From Dolichospermum flos-aquae CCAP 1403/13F (GTDB lineage Bacteria; Cyanobacteriota; Cyanobacteriia; Cyanobacteriales; Nostocaceae): a stretch of DNA of 64,000 nt. Positions 10,293 to 19,279 of this stretch are shown one piece after another. Each line of letters opens with the position of its first letter. Positions within the stretch are counted from its first letter, which is position 1. The stretch lies in the NCBI RefSeq assembly GCF_012516395.1, contig NZ_CP051206.1:4407334-4471333 (forward strand), written 5' to 3'. Below the pieces are notes generated by a model. It was given only the letters and a program-made list of their open reading frames with translations, was not told where the DNA came from and ran no database searches. The position numbers and the translations under genes are program-made.

Positions 10293-11315
10293 TCACCTTG
10301 TCTGAAAAATATTCTGCACCATTTTCTTCTCTACCCTATCAGCAGCATTATCCAACTCTACCACCTCACCATCACTCAAAACCCACCCCAAAGCCCCAAT
10401 ATTCTCCTTTGCTTGTTTCAAACTTTTAGCCCCAGGAATGGGAATTGTGCCTTTACTAATGCACCAATTAATAGCCACTTGAGACATAGTTTTATTTCTC
10501 GTATTTGCTATTTCTCCCAAACAGCCTAAAAGCGGCTTCATTCCTGGTAATAGCTGCTTACATAAAAAACCGCGAATACCTTTAGGAAAACTGCCATTTT
10601 CCGAAAACTTTCCTGTTAATAAACCCAACCCTAAAGGACTATAAGCAATTAATGCAATTCCCAAATTATCACAAACATCCTTTAAACCTAATTCCGTCAC
10701 CGGATAAGTAGATAAAAGTGAATATTGCACCTGCAAAGTTTTAATCGGTATACCTCTTTCCTGAAATCTTTTATGTACCCATAAAAGTCGTTTTGTACCA
10801 TAATTAGATAAACCCACACCTTTAACTAAACCTTGCTCATATAAATCACCTAAACCATCTAATAAACCCACCTCTTGCCAAGGTGCATAATTAGCAGTAG
10901 ACCAGTGCATTTGCACCAAATCAACATTGCGTCCTAATCTTTTTGCCGAAGCATGACAAGCTGATATAATTGAATTTCTAGTCCATCTCCAAGGGTATGC
11001 AGCTAACTTAGTAGCAATGCAAATATGCTCTTGATTTAAGCCTTGATATGCTTGGGCAAATTTTCCTAAAAGTAACTCACTGCGTCCCTTTAACTTGCCA
11101 GTACCGTAGGAATCACCCGTATCAAATAATGTAATACCATTGCCAACACAGAGATTAAAAACCTCTTGTAATTGGTTATCCATACTTTCATCGTACCCCC
11201 AGAGTAGTTGATTCCCCCAAGCCCAAGTACCGCAACCCATGAGAGGGAGATTTAATAAATTGTTAGTTAGCATATTTAGGCAGTTGTTTAAAGTTGTCCC
11301 AAAACTCATTATCAA
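10293..11315 (-). CDS. Aldo/keto reductase
   Basis: A 340-residue NADPH-dependent oxidoreductase of the AKR superfamily. Visible catalytic tetrad elements are FDTGDSYGTG (Asp and Tyr), CIATKLA (Lys) and LVQMHWS (His). The C-terminal GTIPIPGAKSLKQAKENIGA is the NADPH-phosphate-binding end of the barrel. The substrate is unknown. The ORF opens MIMSFGTTL, so the true start may be 6 bp further in. It converges with the restriction gene and is divergent from the gene at 11483. Confidence 0.86.
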   Translation of the reverse strand: MIMSFGTTLNNCLNMLTNNLLNLPLMGCGTWAWGNQLLWGYDESMDNQLQEVFNLCVGNGITLFDTGDSYGTGKLKGRSELLLGKFAQAYQGLNQEHICIATKLAAYPWRWTRNSIISACHASAKRLGRNVDLVQMHWSTANYAPWQEVGLLDGLGDLYEQGLVKGVGLSNYGTKRLLWVHKRFQERGIPIKTLQVQYSLLSTYPVTELGLKDVCDNLGIALIAYSPLGLGLLTGKFSENGSFPKGIRGFLCKQLLPGMKPLLGCLGEIANTRNKTMSQVAINWCISKGTIPIPGAKSLKQAKENIGALGWVLSDGEVVELDNAADRVEKKMVQNIFQTR

Positions 11316-11403
11316 GGAATAAATAGGTCAATACTATACCACTCATGTAATATATTCTTACAGCAGTTTTCATGTATTAGACCACAATCTGAGTTAATCT
11401 CTT

Positions 11404-11440
11404 TCTTTGCGTCTTTGCTCCTTTGCGTCTTTGCGCGAAA
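11404..11440 (+). repeat. Dispersed CTTTGCGTC-type repeat
   Basis: A forward copy of CTTTGCGTCTTTGCTCC...TTTGCGCGAAAA, ending about 40 bp before the start of the gene at 11483. Its sister copies at 17914 and 33170 also sit just before start codons. Confidence 0.7.
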
Positions 11441-11482
11441 ATACCTTTAATTTTTTGCAGACTTTTCAAAGATAAAAAATAA

Positions 11483-12043
11483 ATGCCCATTATTATTTGT
11501 CCGGGAATTCACGAACCAGAATTAACTAAAAGCTTTATCCAAGGGTGCTTGAATCAAAGTAATCAAAACTCCGTAGATATACTGATTTTTCCGGAACAGG
11601 GTTATTTAACTTTATCAACATTTCATATTTTACATTTTTTGCACAATCGCCTTGGTAATAAGCTAGAATCGCCTGTTATATTCTTATGCTTTAGTGCTGG
11701 TGTAATTGGCGGTATAGGTGCAGCCACAGCGTGGCAACTTTTGGGCGGTCATGTGCAAGCCTTCATTGCTATTGATGGTTGGGGAGTCCCTCTAGCTGGC
11801 AATTTCCCGATTCATCGTTTAAGTCATGATTATTACACCCATTGGACTTCAGCTTATCTCGGTATGGGAGAAAACAACTTTTATGCCGAGCCAGCAGTTG
11901 ACCATTTATCAATGTGGCACTCCCCCCAATCTGTCCCAGGCCAATGGGTAAATCCATCATTGGGGTTCTCTCCCACCAAAAACTACCTCAGTGCATCTGA
12001 ATTTCTCAATTTCCTCTTAGAACGTTATAACAAGAAATATTGA
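11483..12043 (+). CDS. Unknown protein, possible alpha/beta-hydrolase-like fold
   Basis: A 186-residue soluble protein I cannot assign to a named family. It begins PIIICPGIHEPELT and contains VIFLCFSAGVIGG, where the strand-Ser-x-Gly pattern resembles a nucleophile elbow. It then has FIAIDGWGVPLAGNFPIHRL and a conserved-looking HLSMWHSPQSVPGQWV. These suggest, but do not prove, a hydrolase-like protein. It lies 28 bp upstream of the MFS transporter on the same strand, so the two may be co-transcribed. Confidence 0.6.
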   Translation: MPIIICPGIHEPELTKSFIQGCLNQSNQNSVDILIFPEQGYLTLSTFHILHFLHNRLGNKLESPVIFLCFSAGVIGGIGAATAWQLLGGHVQAFIAIDGWGVPLAGNFPIHRLSHDYYTHWTSAYLGMGENNFYAEPAVDHLSMWHSPQSVPGQWVNPSLGFSPTKNYLSASEFLNFLLERYNKKY

Positions 12044-12071
12044 CTATTTATTCCCCATTCCCAAGTATCTG

Positions 12072-13328
12072 ATGTTTCCCACTGAACCTACTGCTGTTAA
12101 TAACGGTTTTACCGGACTGCTGAAAAACCGGGGTTTTATGCTCCTGTGGATTGGTCAACTAATTTCCCAATTAGCTGATAAGGTATTCTTTGTCTTAATG
12201 ATTGCCTTACTGCAACTCTATTTACCCCCGAATCAGATAGGCGGTGATGCACGCTTCTATTTGTATATGGCATTTACCGTACCCGCAATATTGTTTGGCT
12301 CTGCCGGTGGTGTGATCGTTGACCGTGTGCCAAAAAAACTGATTATGGTGGGTTCAGATCTGGTACGGGGGATATTCATGCTGCTAATTCCCTTCCTGCC
12401 ACGAGAATTTGGGATACTTTTATTCTTCACCTTTTCTATCTCTACCGTTACCCAGTTTTTTGCCCCAGCAGAACAGGCTTCAATTCCCCTGTTGGTAAGA
12501 AAAGAAGGTTTAATGGCTGCCAATGCCTTATTTAGCAGCACAATGATGGCTGCATTAATTATTGGTAATGCGGTGGCTACTCCGATGTTGAATTGGTTTG
12601 AAACCTTTAATAAGGGCTTTGGTAAAGAATTGGTCGTTGGCTGCTTATATCTAATTTCTGCCGTGATTATGATGCCGATTCAGTTTCAAGAACCCAAACG
12701 GATTCACGAAGAAACAGCCGCAATTAATCCCTGGGCTGAATTTTTGTTAGGACTACGCTATCTCAAACAAAATCGGCTGGTATGGAATGCCATGCTACAA
12801 ATAGTTACATTATACTGCGTATTTGCCGCCCTGATAGAATTAGCCATTGGTATGGCGGCTAGGTTACATTTAGCACCAGAAGAATTTAGCTCTTTCGTAG
12901 CTGCGGCTGGGGTGGGTATGGTAATAGGTGCGGCTATTTTGGGGAATTTTGGACATAGACTATACAATAAACCCTTGCCTTTAATCGGATTTTTGATGAT
13001 GGCGGTTTCATTAGGTTTATTCATTTTCATTGATAACCAACCCCTAGCATTAGGACTTTGTATTTTCTTAGGCGTGGGTGCAGCTTTTGTCAACGTGCCA
13101 ATGCAAACTTTAATTCAGCAACAAACACCATCAGAAATGCACGGTAAAGTCTTTGGTTTTCAAAATCATGCCATTAATATCGCTCTGACAGCACCTCTAT
13201 TAATTACGACAAAGCTAGTCAATGCCTTTGGATTGTCGGCGGTGTTATTCGGAATGAGTATAGTTGTCGGGGCTGTTGGTGTCTGGACTTGGCAAAATAC
13301 TCGGCGGGTATTGCAAGATGTGATCTAA
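12072..13328 (+). CDS. MFS transporter
   Basis: A 418-residue integral membrane protein with about twelve hydrophobic segments. The segment-2/3 loop has the sequence GGVIVDRVPKKLIMVGSDLV, a version of the MFS GxxxDRxxR/K motif. The FFAPAEQASIPLLV and VPMQTLIQQQTPSEMHGKVF stretches resemble the MFS-3 (enterobactin-exporter-like) branch. It is probably an exporter in the plasma membrane with unknown substrate. It follows the unknown gene at 11483 closely. Confidence 0.82.
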   Translation: MFPTEPTAVNNGFTGLLKNRGFMLLWIGQLISQLADKVFFVLMIALLQLYLPPNQIGGDARFYLYMAFTVPAILFGSAGGVIVDRVPKKLIMVGSDLVRGIFMLLIPFLPREFGILLFFTFSISTVTQFFAPAEQASIPLLVRKEGLMAANALFSSTMMAALIIGNAVATPMLNWFETFNKGFGKELVVGCLYLISAVIMMPIQFQEPKRIHEETAAINPWAEFLLGLRYLKQNRLVWNAMLQIVTLYCVFAALIELAIGMAARLHLAPEEFSSFVAAAGVGMVIGAAILGNFGHRLYNKPLPLIGFLMMAVSLGLFIFIDNQPLALGLCIFLGVGAAFVNVPMQTLIQQQTPSEMHGKVFGFQNHAINIALTAPLLITTKLVNAFGLSAVLFGMSIVVGAVGVWTWQNTRRVLQDVI

Positions 13329-13462
13329 AAATTGTACAATCATAATCCATTCTTAACGCTAATAAATCCGGCTTTCTCTGCTATTGTGAGAATTTTTACA
13401 TTAAAATGAAGTTTTAAATACAGAATCTAAGCGTTAATTTTAGCTATACTTTGAGGTTAACT

Positions 13463-15355
13463 GTGGTTTCGTCTTCTCAAATCAGTCTCCCAAAATCTGA
13501 AAATAATCAGCAGTCTCCCGTATCTAATTCGTCAGTTCCCTCACCAAAACGGGCATCTGGCGGTTTCGCGTTGATAGATAGTCTCATCCGTCATGGTGTT
13601 GAGCATATTTTTGGTTATCCCGGTGGCGCGATTCTACCGATTTATGATGACCTCTATAAAATAGAAGCTGGGGGTACGGTCAAACATATCTTAGTTAGAC
13701 ATGAACAAGGTGCTTCCCACGCCGCCGACGGTTACGCCCGTGCTACTGGTAAAGTAGGAGTATGCTTTGGTACTTCCGGTCCTGGGGCAACCAACTTAGT
13801 TACGGGTATTGCTACGGCTTACATGGATTCTATCCCCATGATTGTGGTTACGGGACAAGTACCAAGAGCTTCCATTGGTACAGATGCTTTTCAGGAAACA
13901 GATATTTATGGAATTACCTTACCCATTGTTAAGCATTCTTATGTAGTCCGTGATGCCAAAGATATGGCGCGGATTGTGGCTGAAGCTTTTCACATTGCCA
14001 GCACTGGTAGACCTGGACCTGTTTTAATTGATGTTCCCAAAGATGTAGCGTTAGAAGAATTTGATTATGTGCCTGTGGCACCGGGTTCAATTAAGTTACC
14101 TGGCTACCGTCCCACAGTCAAGGGAAATCCGCGCCAAATTAATGCGGCAATTCAATTAATTAGAGAAAGTCGTCGCCCATTGTTGTATGTTGGGGGAGGA
14201 GCGATCGCCGCTAATGCCCACGAAGAAGTCAAACAACTGGCAGAATTATTTAATCTCCCCGTCACTACTACCTTAATGGGTATCGGTGCATTTGATGAAC
14301 ATCATCCCCTGTCCTTGGGAATGTTGGGAATGCACGGCACAGCCTACGCTAACTTTGCCGTTACAGATTGCGATTTATTAATTTGTGTTGGTGCAAGATT
14401 TGATGACCGAGTGACAGGTAAATTAGATGAATTTGCCTCTTTAGCCAAAGTCATTCACATTGATATTGACCCCGCAGAAGTCGGTAAAAACCGCGTTCCC
14501 CAAGTTCCCATTGTGGGGGATGTCAAAAACGTCTTAAAAGACCTGTTACGGCGATGTCAAGAGGCAAATACCAAAGCCACACCTAACCAAAACCAAGAAT
14601 GGTTAAACTTAATTAACAGTTGGAAACAAGATTATCCTCTGATTGTCCCCCATCATGCCGACAGCATTTCTCCTCAAGAGGTAATTGTTGAAGTTGGTAG
14701 TCAAGCCCCCCACGCATTTTATACTACAGATGTTGGTCAACATCAAATGTGGGCAGCCCAATTCCTCAAAAATGGTCCAAGACGCTGGATTTCTAGTGCG
14801 GGTTTAGGAACAATGGGTTTTGGTGTTCCTGCGGCTATGGGTGCAAAGGTGGCATTCCCGGACGAAGAAGTAATCTGTATCAGCGGTGATGCCAGTTTCC
14901 AAATGTGTTTGCAGGAGTTGGGAACGTTAGCACAATATGGCATTAATGTCAAGACTTTGATCTTAAATAACGGTTGGCAGGGCATGGTGCGGCAGTGGCA
15001 GGAAGCCTTCTATGGACAGCGTTATTCATCTTCTAACATGGAAGTCGGAATGCCTGATATTGAGCTTTTAGCACAGGCTTATGGCATCAAGGGGATGGTA
15101 ATTACTAAGCGGGAAGAATTGGCAGATAAAATTGCCGAAATGCTGGCACACAATGGCCCTGTAATTGTGAATGTCCACATTACCAGAGATGAAAATTGCT
15201 ATCCCATGGTAGCGCCTGGTAAGAATAACTCGCAAATGGTTGGTTTACCTAAGCCAACACCAAGAACCGCAGTTGAATCAATTTCTTGCAGCAATTGTGG
15301 GACTCAAAACCAACCTAACCATAATTTCTGTTCTGATTGTGGAACAAAGTTGTAG
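13463..15355 (+). CDS. ilvB: Acetolactate synthase large subunit with C-terminal zinc ribbon
   Basis: This ThDP-dependent enzyme catalyses the first common step of branched-chain amino-acid synthesis (acetolactate or acetohydroxybutyrate). Family features are [52 protein letters not shown] and the ThDP/Mg site GDASFQMC...NNGWQGM. I chose the GTG at 13463, because GAGG at 13453-13456 makes a Shine-Dalgarno 6 nt upstream. A TTG at 13451 would add four residues. The last ~25 residues carry two CxxC pairs (CSNCG and CSDCGTKL), a zinc ribbon not needed for catalysis and unusual for this enzyme. Confidence 0.92.
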   Translation: MVSSSQISLPKSENNQQSPVSNSSVPSPKRASGGFALIDSLIRHGVEHIFGYPGGAILPIYDDLYKIEAGGTVKHILVRHEQGASHAADGYARATGKVGVCFGTSGPGATNLVTGIATAYMDSIPMIVVTGQVPRASIGTDAFQETDIYGITLPIVKHSYVVRDAKDMARIVAEAFHIASTGRPGPVLIDVPKDVALEEFDYVPVAPGSIKLPGYRPTVKGNPRQINAAIQLIRESRRPLLYVGGGAIAANAHEEVKQLAELFNLPVTTTLMGIGAFDEHHPLSLGMLGMHGTAYANFAVTDCDLLICVGARFDDRVTGKLDEFASLAKVIHIDIDPAEVGKNRVPQVPIVGDVKNVLKDLLRRCQEANTKATPNQNQEWLNLINSWKQDYPLIVPHHADSISPQEVIVEVGSQAPHAFYTTDVGQHQMWAAQFLKNGPRRWISSAGLGTMGFGVPAAMGAKVAFPDEEVICISGDASFQMCLQELGTLAQYGINVKTLILNNGWQGMVRQWQEAFYGQRYSSSNMEVGMPDIELLAQAYGIKGMVITKREELADKIAEMLAHNGPVIVNVHITRDENCYPMVAPGKNNSQMVGLPKPTPRTAVESISCSNCGTQNQPNHNFCSDCGTKL

Positions 15356-15408
15356 TTAGATTTTGTAGAGACTTCCAATTTAAAAAATATCCCAAAATTT
15401 CTTGTAGT

Positions 15409-15449
15409 GCGGGCATCTTGCCCGCTAATAATACAAGGACGGGCAAGAT
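15409..15449. repeat. GGGC...GCCC palindromic repeat downstream of ilvB
   Basis: GCGGGC-atctt-GCCCGC forms a hairpin at 15409-15425, and ATCTTGCCCG (15415-15424) is repeated inverted as CGGGCAAGAT at 15440-15449. The sequence may act as a terminator or be a dispersed palindrome. There is no U-tract directly after it. Confidence 0.55.
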
Positions 15450-15576
15450 ACCATTGGATCATTTTTTTTGTGGAGTTCTCCAAGGGAAAAAACTAACACC
15501 TCAATTAACGAAGGCATCACAATTTTCCCATAAATAATGTATAATGTAATGTATACACTAAATATACTTCTAAATT

Positions 15577-15834
15577 GTGTCAACCAAAATTCGCAAGCAG
15601 ATTTATATCCAACCACGTCAAGAACATCTACTCAAAGAGATTGCACAACAAACAGGTATAAGTGAAGCCGAGATTATCCGTCAAGCCATTGACCTTCATC
15701 TTGGTGAAATCACTGTCCCCCAAACCGATATCTCACTGTGGGAAGCCGAAAGAGAATTTATTGCACAAATCAAAACTCGACCTGTTCAAGCTGGAGGTAG
15801 AGACTGGAAGCGGGAAGACCTTTATGAACGGTAG
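15577..15834 (+). CDS. Ribbon-helix-helix antitoxin (VapB-type)
   Basis: An 85-residue protein starting at GTG. KIRKQIYIQPRQEHLLKEIA followed by GISEAEIIRQAIDLH is a ribbon-helix-helix DNA-binding domain. The C-terminal part (WEAEREFIAQIKTR) would wrap the toxin. The stop overlaps the start of the PIN-domain gene by 11 bp, the usual vapBC arrangement, and autoregulation by the complex is expected from the family. Confidence 0.8.
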   Translation: MSTKIRKQIYIQPRQEHLLKEIAQQTGISEAEIIRQAIDLHLGEITVPQTDISLWEAEREFIAQIKTRPVQAGGRDWKREDLYER

Positions 15835-16255
15835 AGTTTTTATTGATACTAATATTCTAGTGTACATCTACGATCCATTAGATACCACAAAACAGGAACA
15901 AGCGATCGCAGTTGTTGATAGGTTAATTCGTTCGGGGAAAGCAGTAATTAGTACCCAGGTGATAGGGGAGTTTTTTATGGCTACAACCCGCACTAGACGC
16001 TCGCTTTTAACTCCTGCTGAGGCATTGGTGCGAATGCGTAACTACTTAGCTATTTGCCATATTGTTGATATGACAAAATTAATCTCCCTAGAAGCGATTC
16101 GTGGACTAGAAACCCATAACTTTAGTTTTTGGGACGCGCAAATTTGGGCAACAGCAAGACTCAATCAAATTGAAGAAATTTACAGTGAAGATTTTCCATC
16201 AGGTGCAACTGTTGAGGGTGTAAAGTTTACAAATCCTTTTAAACTGAGTCAGTAA
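15824..16255 (+). CDS. vapC: PIN-domain ribonuclease toxin (VapC)
   Basis: A 143-residue PIN-domain RNase. Acidic residues are visible in VFIDTNILVYIYD, in GEF near residue 46 and in FSFWDAQIWATA. I use the ATG at 15824 inside the antitoxin end; an upstream extension in the same frame lacks PIN homology. The final residues (KLSQ) and the stop TAA at 16253-16255 fall on the first bases of the omega RNA (starting GTCAGTAA at 16248), so the IscB element appears to have inserted at the very end of this gene and to supply its stop codon. Confidence 0.85.
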   Translation: MNGRVFIDTNILVYIYDPLDTTKQEQAIAVVDRLIRSGKAVISTQVIGEFFMATTRTRRSLLTPAEALVRMRNYLAICHIVDMTKLISLEAIRGLETHNFSFWDAQIWATARLNQIEEIYSEDFPSGATVEGVKFTNPFKLSQ

Positions 16256-16484
16256 CTCAGGGCTAAAGCCACTGAGCTTGTAAGAAATTGCAAGCTGTAC
16301 TGACCAGACCACCCTGAGCGTAGTCGAAGGGTAGCCGTTATTTGAGTCACGACACCTCGGAATGCGTTGCTAGTTCCCCGCTCTGTCGCTGTAAGCTAAA
16401 CAGTTTTAAAGTCACTGAAACAGTGCTTACAGCCTAACAAGCTCTTATAACAGGTCGAAGCTAACATTACCCAGAAATGGAGGG
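16248..16484 (+). ncRNA. Omega RNA (HEARO RNA) of the IscB element
   Basis: About 237 nt between vapC and iscB fold into clear helices. An outer stem GTCAGTA (16248-16254) pairs with TACTGAC (16298-16304). It encloses CTCAG/CTGAG capped by GGC-taaa-GCC (16261-16270), and GCTTGT/GCAAGC. A 9-bp stem joins GCTGTAAGC (16388-16396) to GCTTACAGC (16425-16433), with a CACTG-aaa-CAGTG hairpin inside. A final small CCA-gaaa-TGG hairpin ends at the iscB ribosome-binding site. A second copy at 49279-49515 supports these helices by compensatory changes. IscB omega RNAs, first described as HEARO RNAs, lie upstream of iscB and carry the guide at their 5' end. The guide here would be the ~16 nt before 16248, which is the vapC 3' end. 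Confidence 0.85.
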
Positions 16485-16488
16485 ACTT

Positions 16489-17772
16489 ATGTCCAAAACA
16501 TTAGTATTAGACACAAACAAAAGACCATTAGATCCAATTCATCCAGCGCAAGCTAGACAACTATTAAGAAACAAAAAAGCAGCCGTATTCAGACAATTCC
16601 CATTCACAATTATCCTCAAAGAATCACGTCCAGATTCACCAGTATCACCTCTAAGATTAAAGATTGACCCTGGTGCAAAATTCACAGGAATGGCATTAGT
16701 TAACGACTCGACTGGAGAGGTTGTATTTGCAGCCGAATTAAAGCATAGAGGTTTTGTAATTCGAGATGCTTTAACTTCTAGACGACAACTAAGACGTTCT
16801 AGACGTGCCAGGAAAACCCGTTATAGACAACCAAGATTCTTGAATAGAACCCGTCCAAATGGATGGTTAGCACCAAGTTTACAAAGTCGAGTTGAGAACA
16901 TCAAAACTTGGGTTAAGAAGTTACGGAAATTCGCACCAATTGAAGCTATTAGTCAAGAATTGGTACGGTTTGATATGCAGTTAATGGCTAATCCTGATAT
17001 TCAAGGTAAGGAGTATCAGCAAGGTACTCTTGCTGGTTACGAAACTAAAGAATACTTACTAGAAAAGTGGAATAGACAATGTGCCTACTGTGGAGTGAAA
17101 GACGTTCCCTTCCAAGTAGAACACATTCATCCTCGTGCAAAAGGAGGTAGTAATTCAATTACAAATCTGACATTGAGTTGCGAGAAATGTAATACCAAAA
17201 AAGGAACTAAGGATATTAAAGACTTCCTCAAAAAAGACCCAACAAGATTACAGAAAATCTTGAAACAAGCTAAACGTCCTTTGGCTGATGCAGCCGCAGT
17301 AAACGCGACTAGATGGGCATTATTTAGAGTTTTGAAAGATACAGGACTACCAGTAGAAACAGGTTCAGGAGGTTTAACAAAGTTTAATCGTAGTCAACAA
17401 AATCTAGCAAAAACTCACTGGATTAATGCGGCTTGTGTTGGTCAATCAACCCCAATTCTAACCATCAAGGGGATTAAACCATTGTTGATTGCTGCTAATG
17501 GTCACGGTTCTAGACAATCTTGTAGAACAGACAAGTTTGGTTTTCCTTCTAGATACGTTCCACGGTTTAAGTTTGTTAAAGGTTTTCAAACTGGCGACAT
17601 TGTAAAAGCAGTAGTAACAGCGGGCAAGAAAGTAGGTGAATATTTTGGGAGAGTTGCTATTAGAACTAGTGGAACTTTTAATATCTCGACCAATAGCGGA
17701 TTAGTTCAAGGAATTAGTCACAAATATTGTTTAGCAACTCATAAAAAGGATGGATATAGTTATGCCAATTAA
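16489..17772 (+). CDS. iscB: IscB RNA-guided nuclease (RRXRR/RuvC-HNH)
   Basis: A 427-residue IscB, the transposon-encoded relative of Cas9. In order: an N-terminal PLMP-type domain (LDTNKRPLDPIHPAQARQLL), RuvC-I KIDPGAKFTG (Asp60), the Arg-rich bridge helix RRQLRRSRRARKTRY, RuvC-II AISQELVRFD (Glu157), HNH domain CAYCG...FQVEHIHPRAKGG...CEKC (His212), then RuvC-III KTHWINAACVG and a C-terminal target-recognition part. The expected RuvC-III Asp is Asn313 here (codon AAT at 17425-17427). I chose the ATG at 16489, preceded by GGAGGG at 16478-16483. The ATG at 16477 lies inside the omega RNA terminal hairpin. No transposase gene is present, so the element would need one in trans. Confidence 0.9.
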   Translation: MSKTLVLDTNKRPLDPIHPAQARQLLRNKKAAVFRQFPFTIILKESRPDSPVSPLRLKIDPGAKFTGMALVNDSTGEVVFAAELKHRGFVIRDALTSRRQLRRSRRARKTRYRQPRFLNRTRPNGWLAPSLQSRVENIKTWVKKLRKFAPIEAISQELVRFDMQLMANPDIQGKEYQQGTLAGYETKEYLLEKWNRQCAYCGVKDVPFQVEHIHPRAKGGSNSITNLTLSCEKCNTKKGTKDIKDFLKKDPTRLQKILKQAKRPLADAAAVNATRWALFRVLKDTGLPVETGSGGLTKFNRSQQNLAKTHWINAACVGQSTPILTIKGIKPLLIAANGHGSRQSCRTDKFGFPSRYVPRFKFVKGFQTGDIVKAVVTAGKKVGEYFGRVAIRTSGTFNISTNSGLVQGISHKYCLATHKKDGYSYAN

Positions 17773-17905
17773 AAAGACCACGGCGATTAAAATCGCTCGT
17801 GTCGCTTCCCTCTCAGGTCTAAAGACGCGCTCGTTTCCCACTTACCGCGAGGTCTTATGATTAATTATCGAAAGTCCAAGTTTACCAGAACAACATTGAT
17901 TTTTC
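17773..17905. mobile_element. Probable right end of the IscB element
   Basis: After the iscB stop there is a non-coding stretch with short inverted segments such as GCGATTAAAATCGC and GAGGTCTTATGA, a layout compatible with the hairpin-bearing right end of an IS200/IS605-like element. The exact boundary cannot be placed without an empty-site comparison. Confidence 0.35.
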
Positions 17906-17913
17906 CTGATCTT

Positions 17914-17974
17914 CCTTTGCGTCTTTGCTCCTTTGTGCCTACCCTGCGGGATCTCTAAGAGAGATTGCGCGAAA
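17914..17974 (+). repeat. CTTTGCGTC-type repeat interrupted by a second small repeat
   Basis: The repeat CTTTGCGTCTTTGCTCCTTTG begins normally but is split before its TTGCGCGAAA end by about 27 bp (CCTACCCTGCGGGATCTCTA and on), which is a different small palindromic module. The composite ends 7 bp before the start codon of the TPR gene and forms its leader. Confidence 0.65.
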
Positions 17975-17981
17975 TAAATCC

Positions 17982-18893
17982 ATGAAATTACCATTAATTA
18001 AATATCCCATCTTGGGGATAATCAGTCTGTTATTATTAAGTATTAATATTCAACCCGTATTTTCCAGTTATTACCCTACTCTAATACTGGCACAAAACTC
18101 AAATAGCAAAGCAGCTACAGAATCTTTAAATCAAGGACTACAAGCAATTCAACTAGGACAATTAGAAGCAGCAATTACCGCTTTTCGTCAAGCTATTAAA
18201 CTAGAGCCTAAATTAGCAGCAGCGCACTATAATTTGGGTTTAGCACTACGACAATCGGGACAGTTACAACCTGCGGCAGATGCTTTTTATCAAGCTACTC
18301 AAGCTGACCCTCAATTTGCGTTAGCCTTTGCAAATTTAGGAGGGGCGTTATTAGAAGGAAATAATTTAAAATTGGCGCAAGATTATTTAAATCAGGCTTT
18401 GAAGTTAAATCCCAATCTAGGTTTTGCCCATTATAACATGGGGTTGTTGAAGCAACAGGAGAAAAATTGGCAAAGTGCGATCGCCTCTTTTCAAAAAGCC
18501 AGAACAATGAGTCAAAATGCTCCTGAACCAGCCTATCATTTAGGGATCTGTTATTTGCAGCTAGGGAAAACTGAGCAAGCAAAAGCAGCTTTTAATCAAG
18601 CAATTAAAATCAATCCTAAATACGCAGAAGCACACTATAATCTTGGTTCAATTTTATTTAACCAGGGTAAATTAACCGAAGCTTTAGCAGCTTTCAGAAA
18701 ATCAGCCGCAGCTAACCCTAATTATGCTAATGCTTATTATGGTGCAGGGTTAGTTTTTATGCAGTTGAAGCAGTATAAACAAGCTGTGCAAGTTTTCCAA
18801 TATTCTAAAGATTTATATAATATTCAAGGTAATTTGCAGTGGCTGAAAAATTCCCAGCAGTTATTACAAGAAGCGCGAAAATTAAATAAGTAG
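17982..18893 (+). CDS. Secreted or periplasmic TPR-repeat protein
   Basis: A 303-residue protein with an N-terminal hydrophobic signal segment (LGIISLLLLSINIQPVFS) and at least six tetratricopeptide repeats from residue ~50, for example LEAAITAFRQAIKLEPKLAA and AEAHYNLGSILFNQGKLTEA. TPR arrays mediate protein-protein contacts; the partner is unknown. I use the ATG at 17982, since the in-frame sequence upstream is repeat-derived. The gene stands alone downstream of the IscB element. Confidence 0.8.
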   Translation: MKLPLIKYPILGIISLLLLSINIQPVFSSYYPTLILAQNSNSKAATESLNQGLQAIQLGQLEAAITAFRQAIKLEPKLAAAHYNLGLALRQSGQLQPAADAFYQATQADPQFALAFANLGGALLEGNNLKLAQDYLNQALKLNPNLGFAHYNMGLLKQQEKNWQSAIASFQKARTMSQNAPEPAYHLGICYLQLGKTEQAKAAFNQAIKINPKYAEAHYNLGSILFNQGKLTEALAAFRKSAAANPNYANAYYGAGLVFMQLKQYKQAVQVFQYSKDLYNIQGNLQWLKNSQQLLQEARKLNK

Positions 18894-19008
18894 CGACATT
18901 TTGACAAAACGTCTCTACTCACAACAGAGGATTTTATCAGCTTTTAGACAGATGAATAAATCTCAGGGAATAAGTAGAAATTAATTAAATAACCAACAGA
19001 GTCGAAAA

Positions 19009-19242
19009 ATGACTAAAACCAAAACTCAAGAACCCATTAGTAACTTAGAGTTTGATTTCATTAGTGTGCTGCATACCAAATCGGTAGCAGTTCAAGCTTA
19101 TGAAAATTATATCAAAGATGCCAAGGAAGCTAATTCTCAACCCTGTGTAGAACTGTTCCAAAAATTACGGCAATCAGAAATTGAACAAGCACACGAAATT
19201 CGTCATCATCTGCAAGAAGTTATGCAGCAAGGCAAGATGTAG
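19009..19242 (+). CDS. Small hypothetical protein
   Basis: A 77-residue, mostly helical protein (FDFISVLHTKSVAVQAYENY, then LRQSEIEQAHEIRHHLQEVM). The paired E...H residues in the helices recall small ferritin-like or helical-bundle proteins, but this is not a firm match. It has its own ATG and sits between the TPR gene and convergent sigA. Function not recognised. Confidence 0.6.
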   Translation: MTKTKTQEPISNLEFDFISVLHTKSVAVQAYENYIKDAKEANSQPCVELFQKLRQSEIEQAHEIRHHLQEVMQQGKM

Positions 19243-19279
19243 TTAATGCTGGGGGCAGGTTTAAACCCACCCCTAACAA

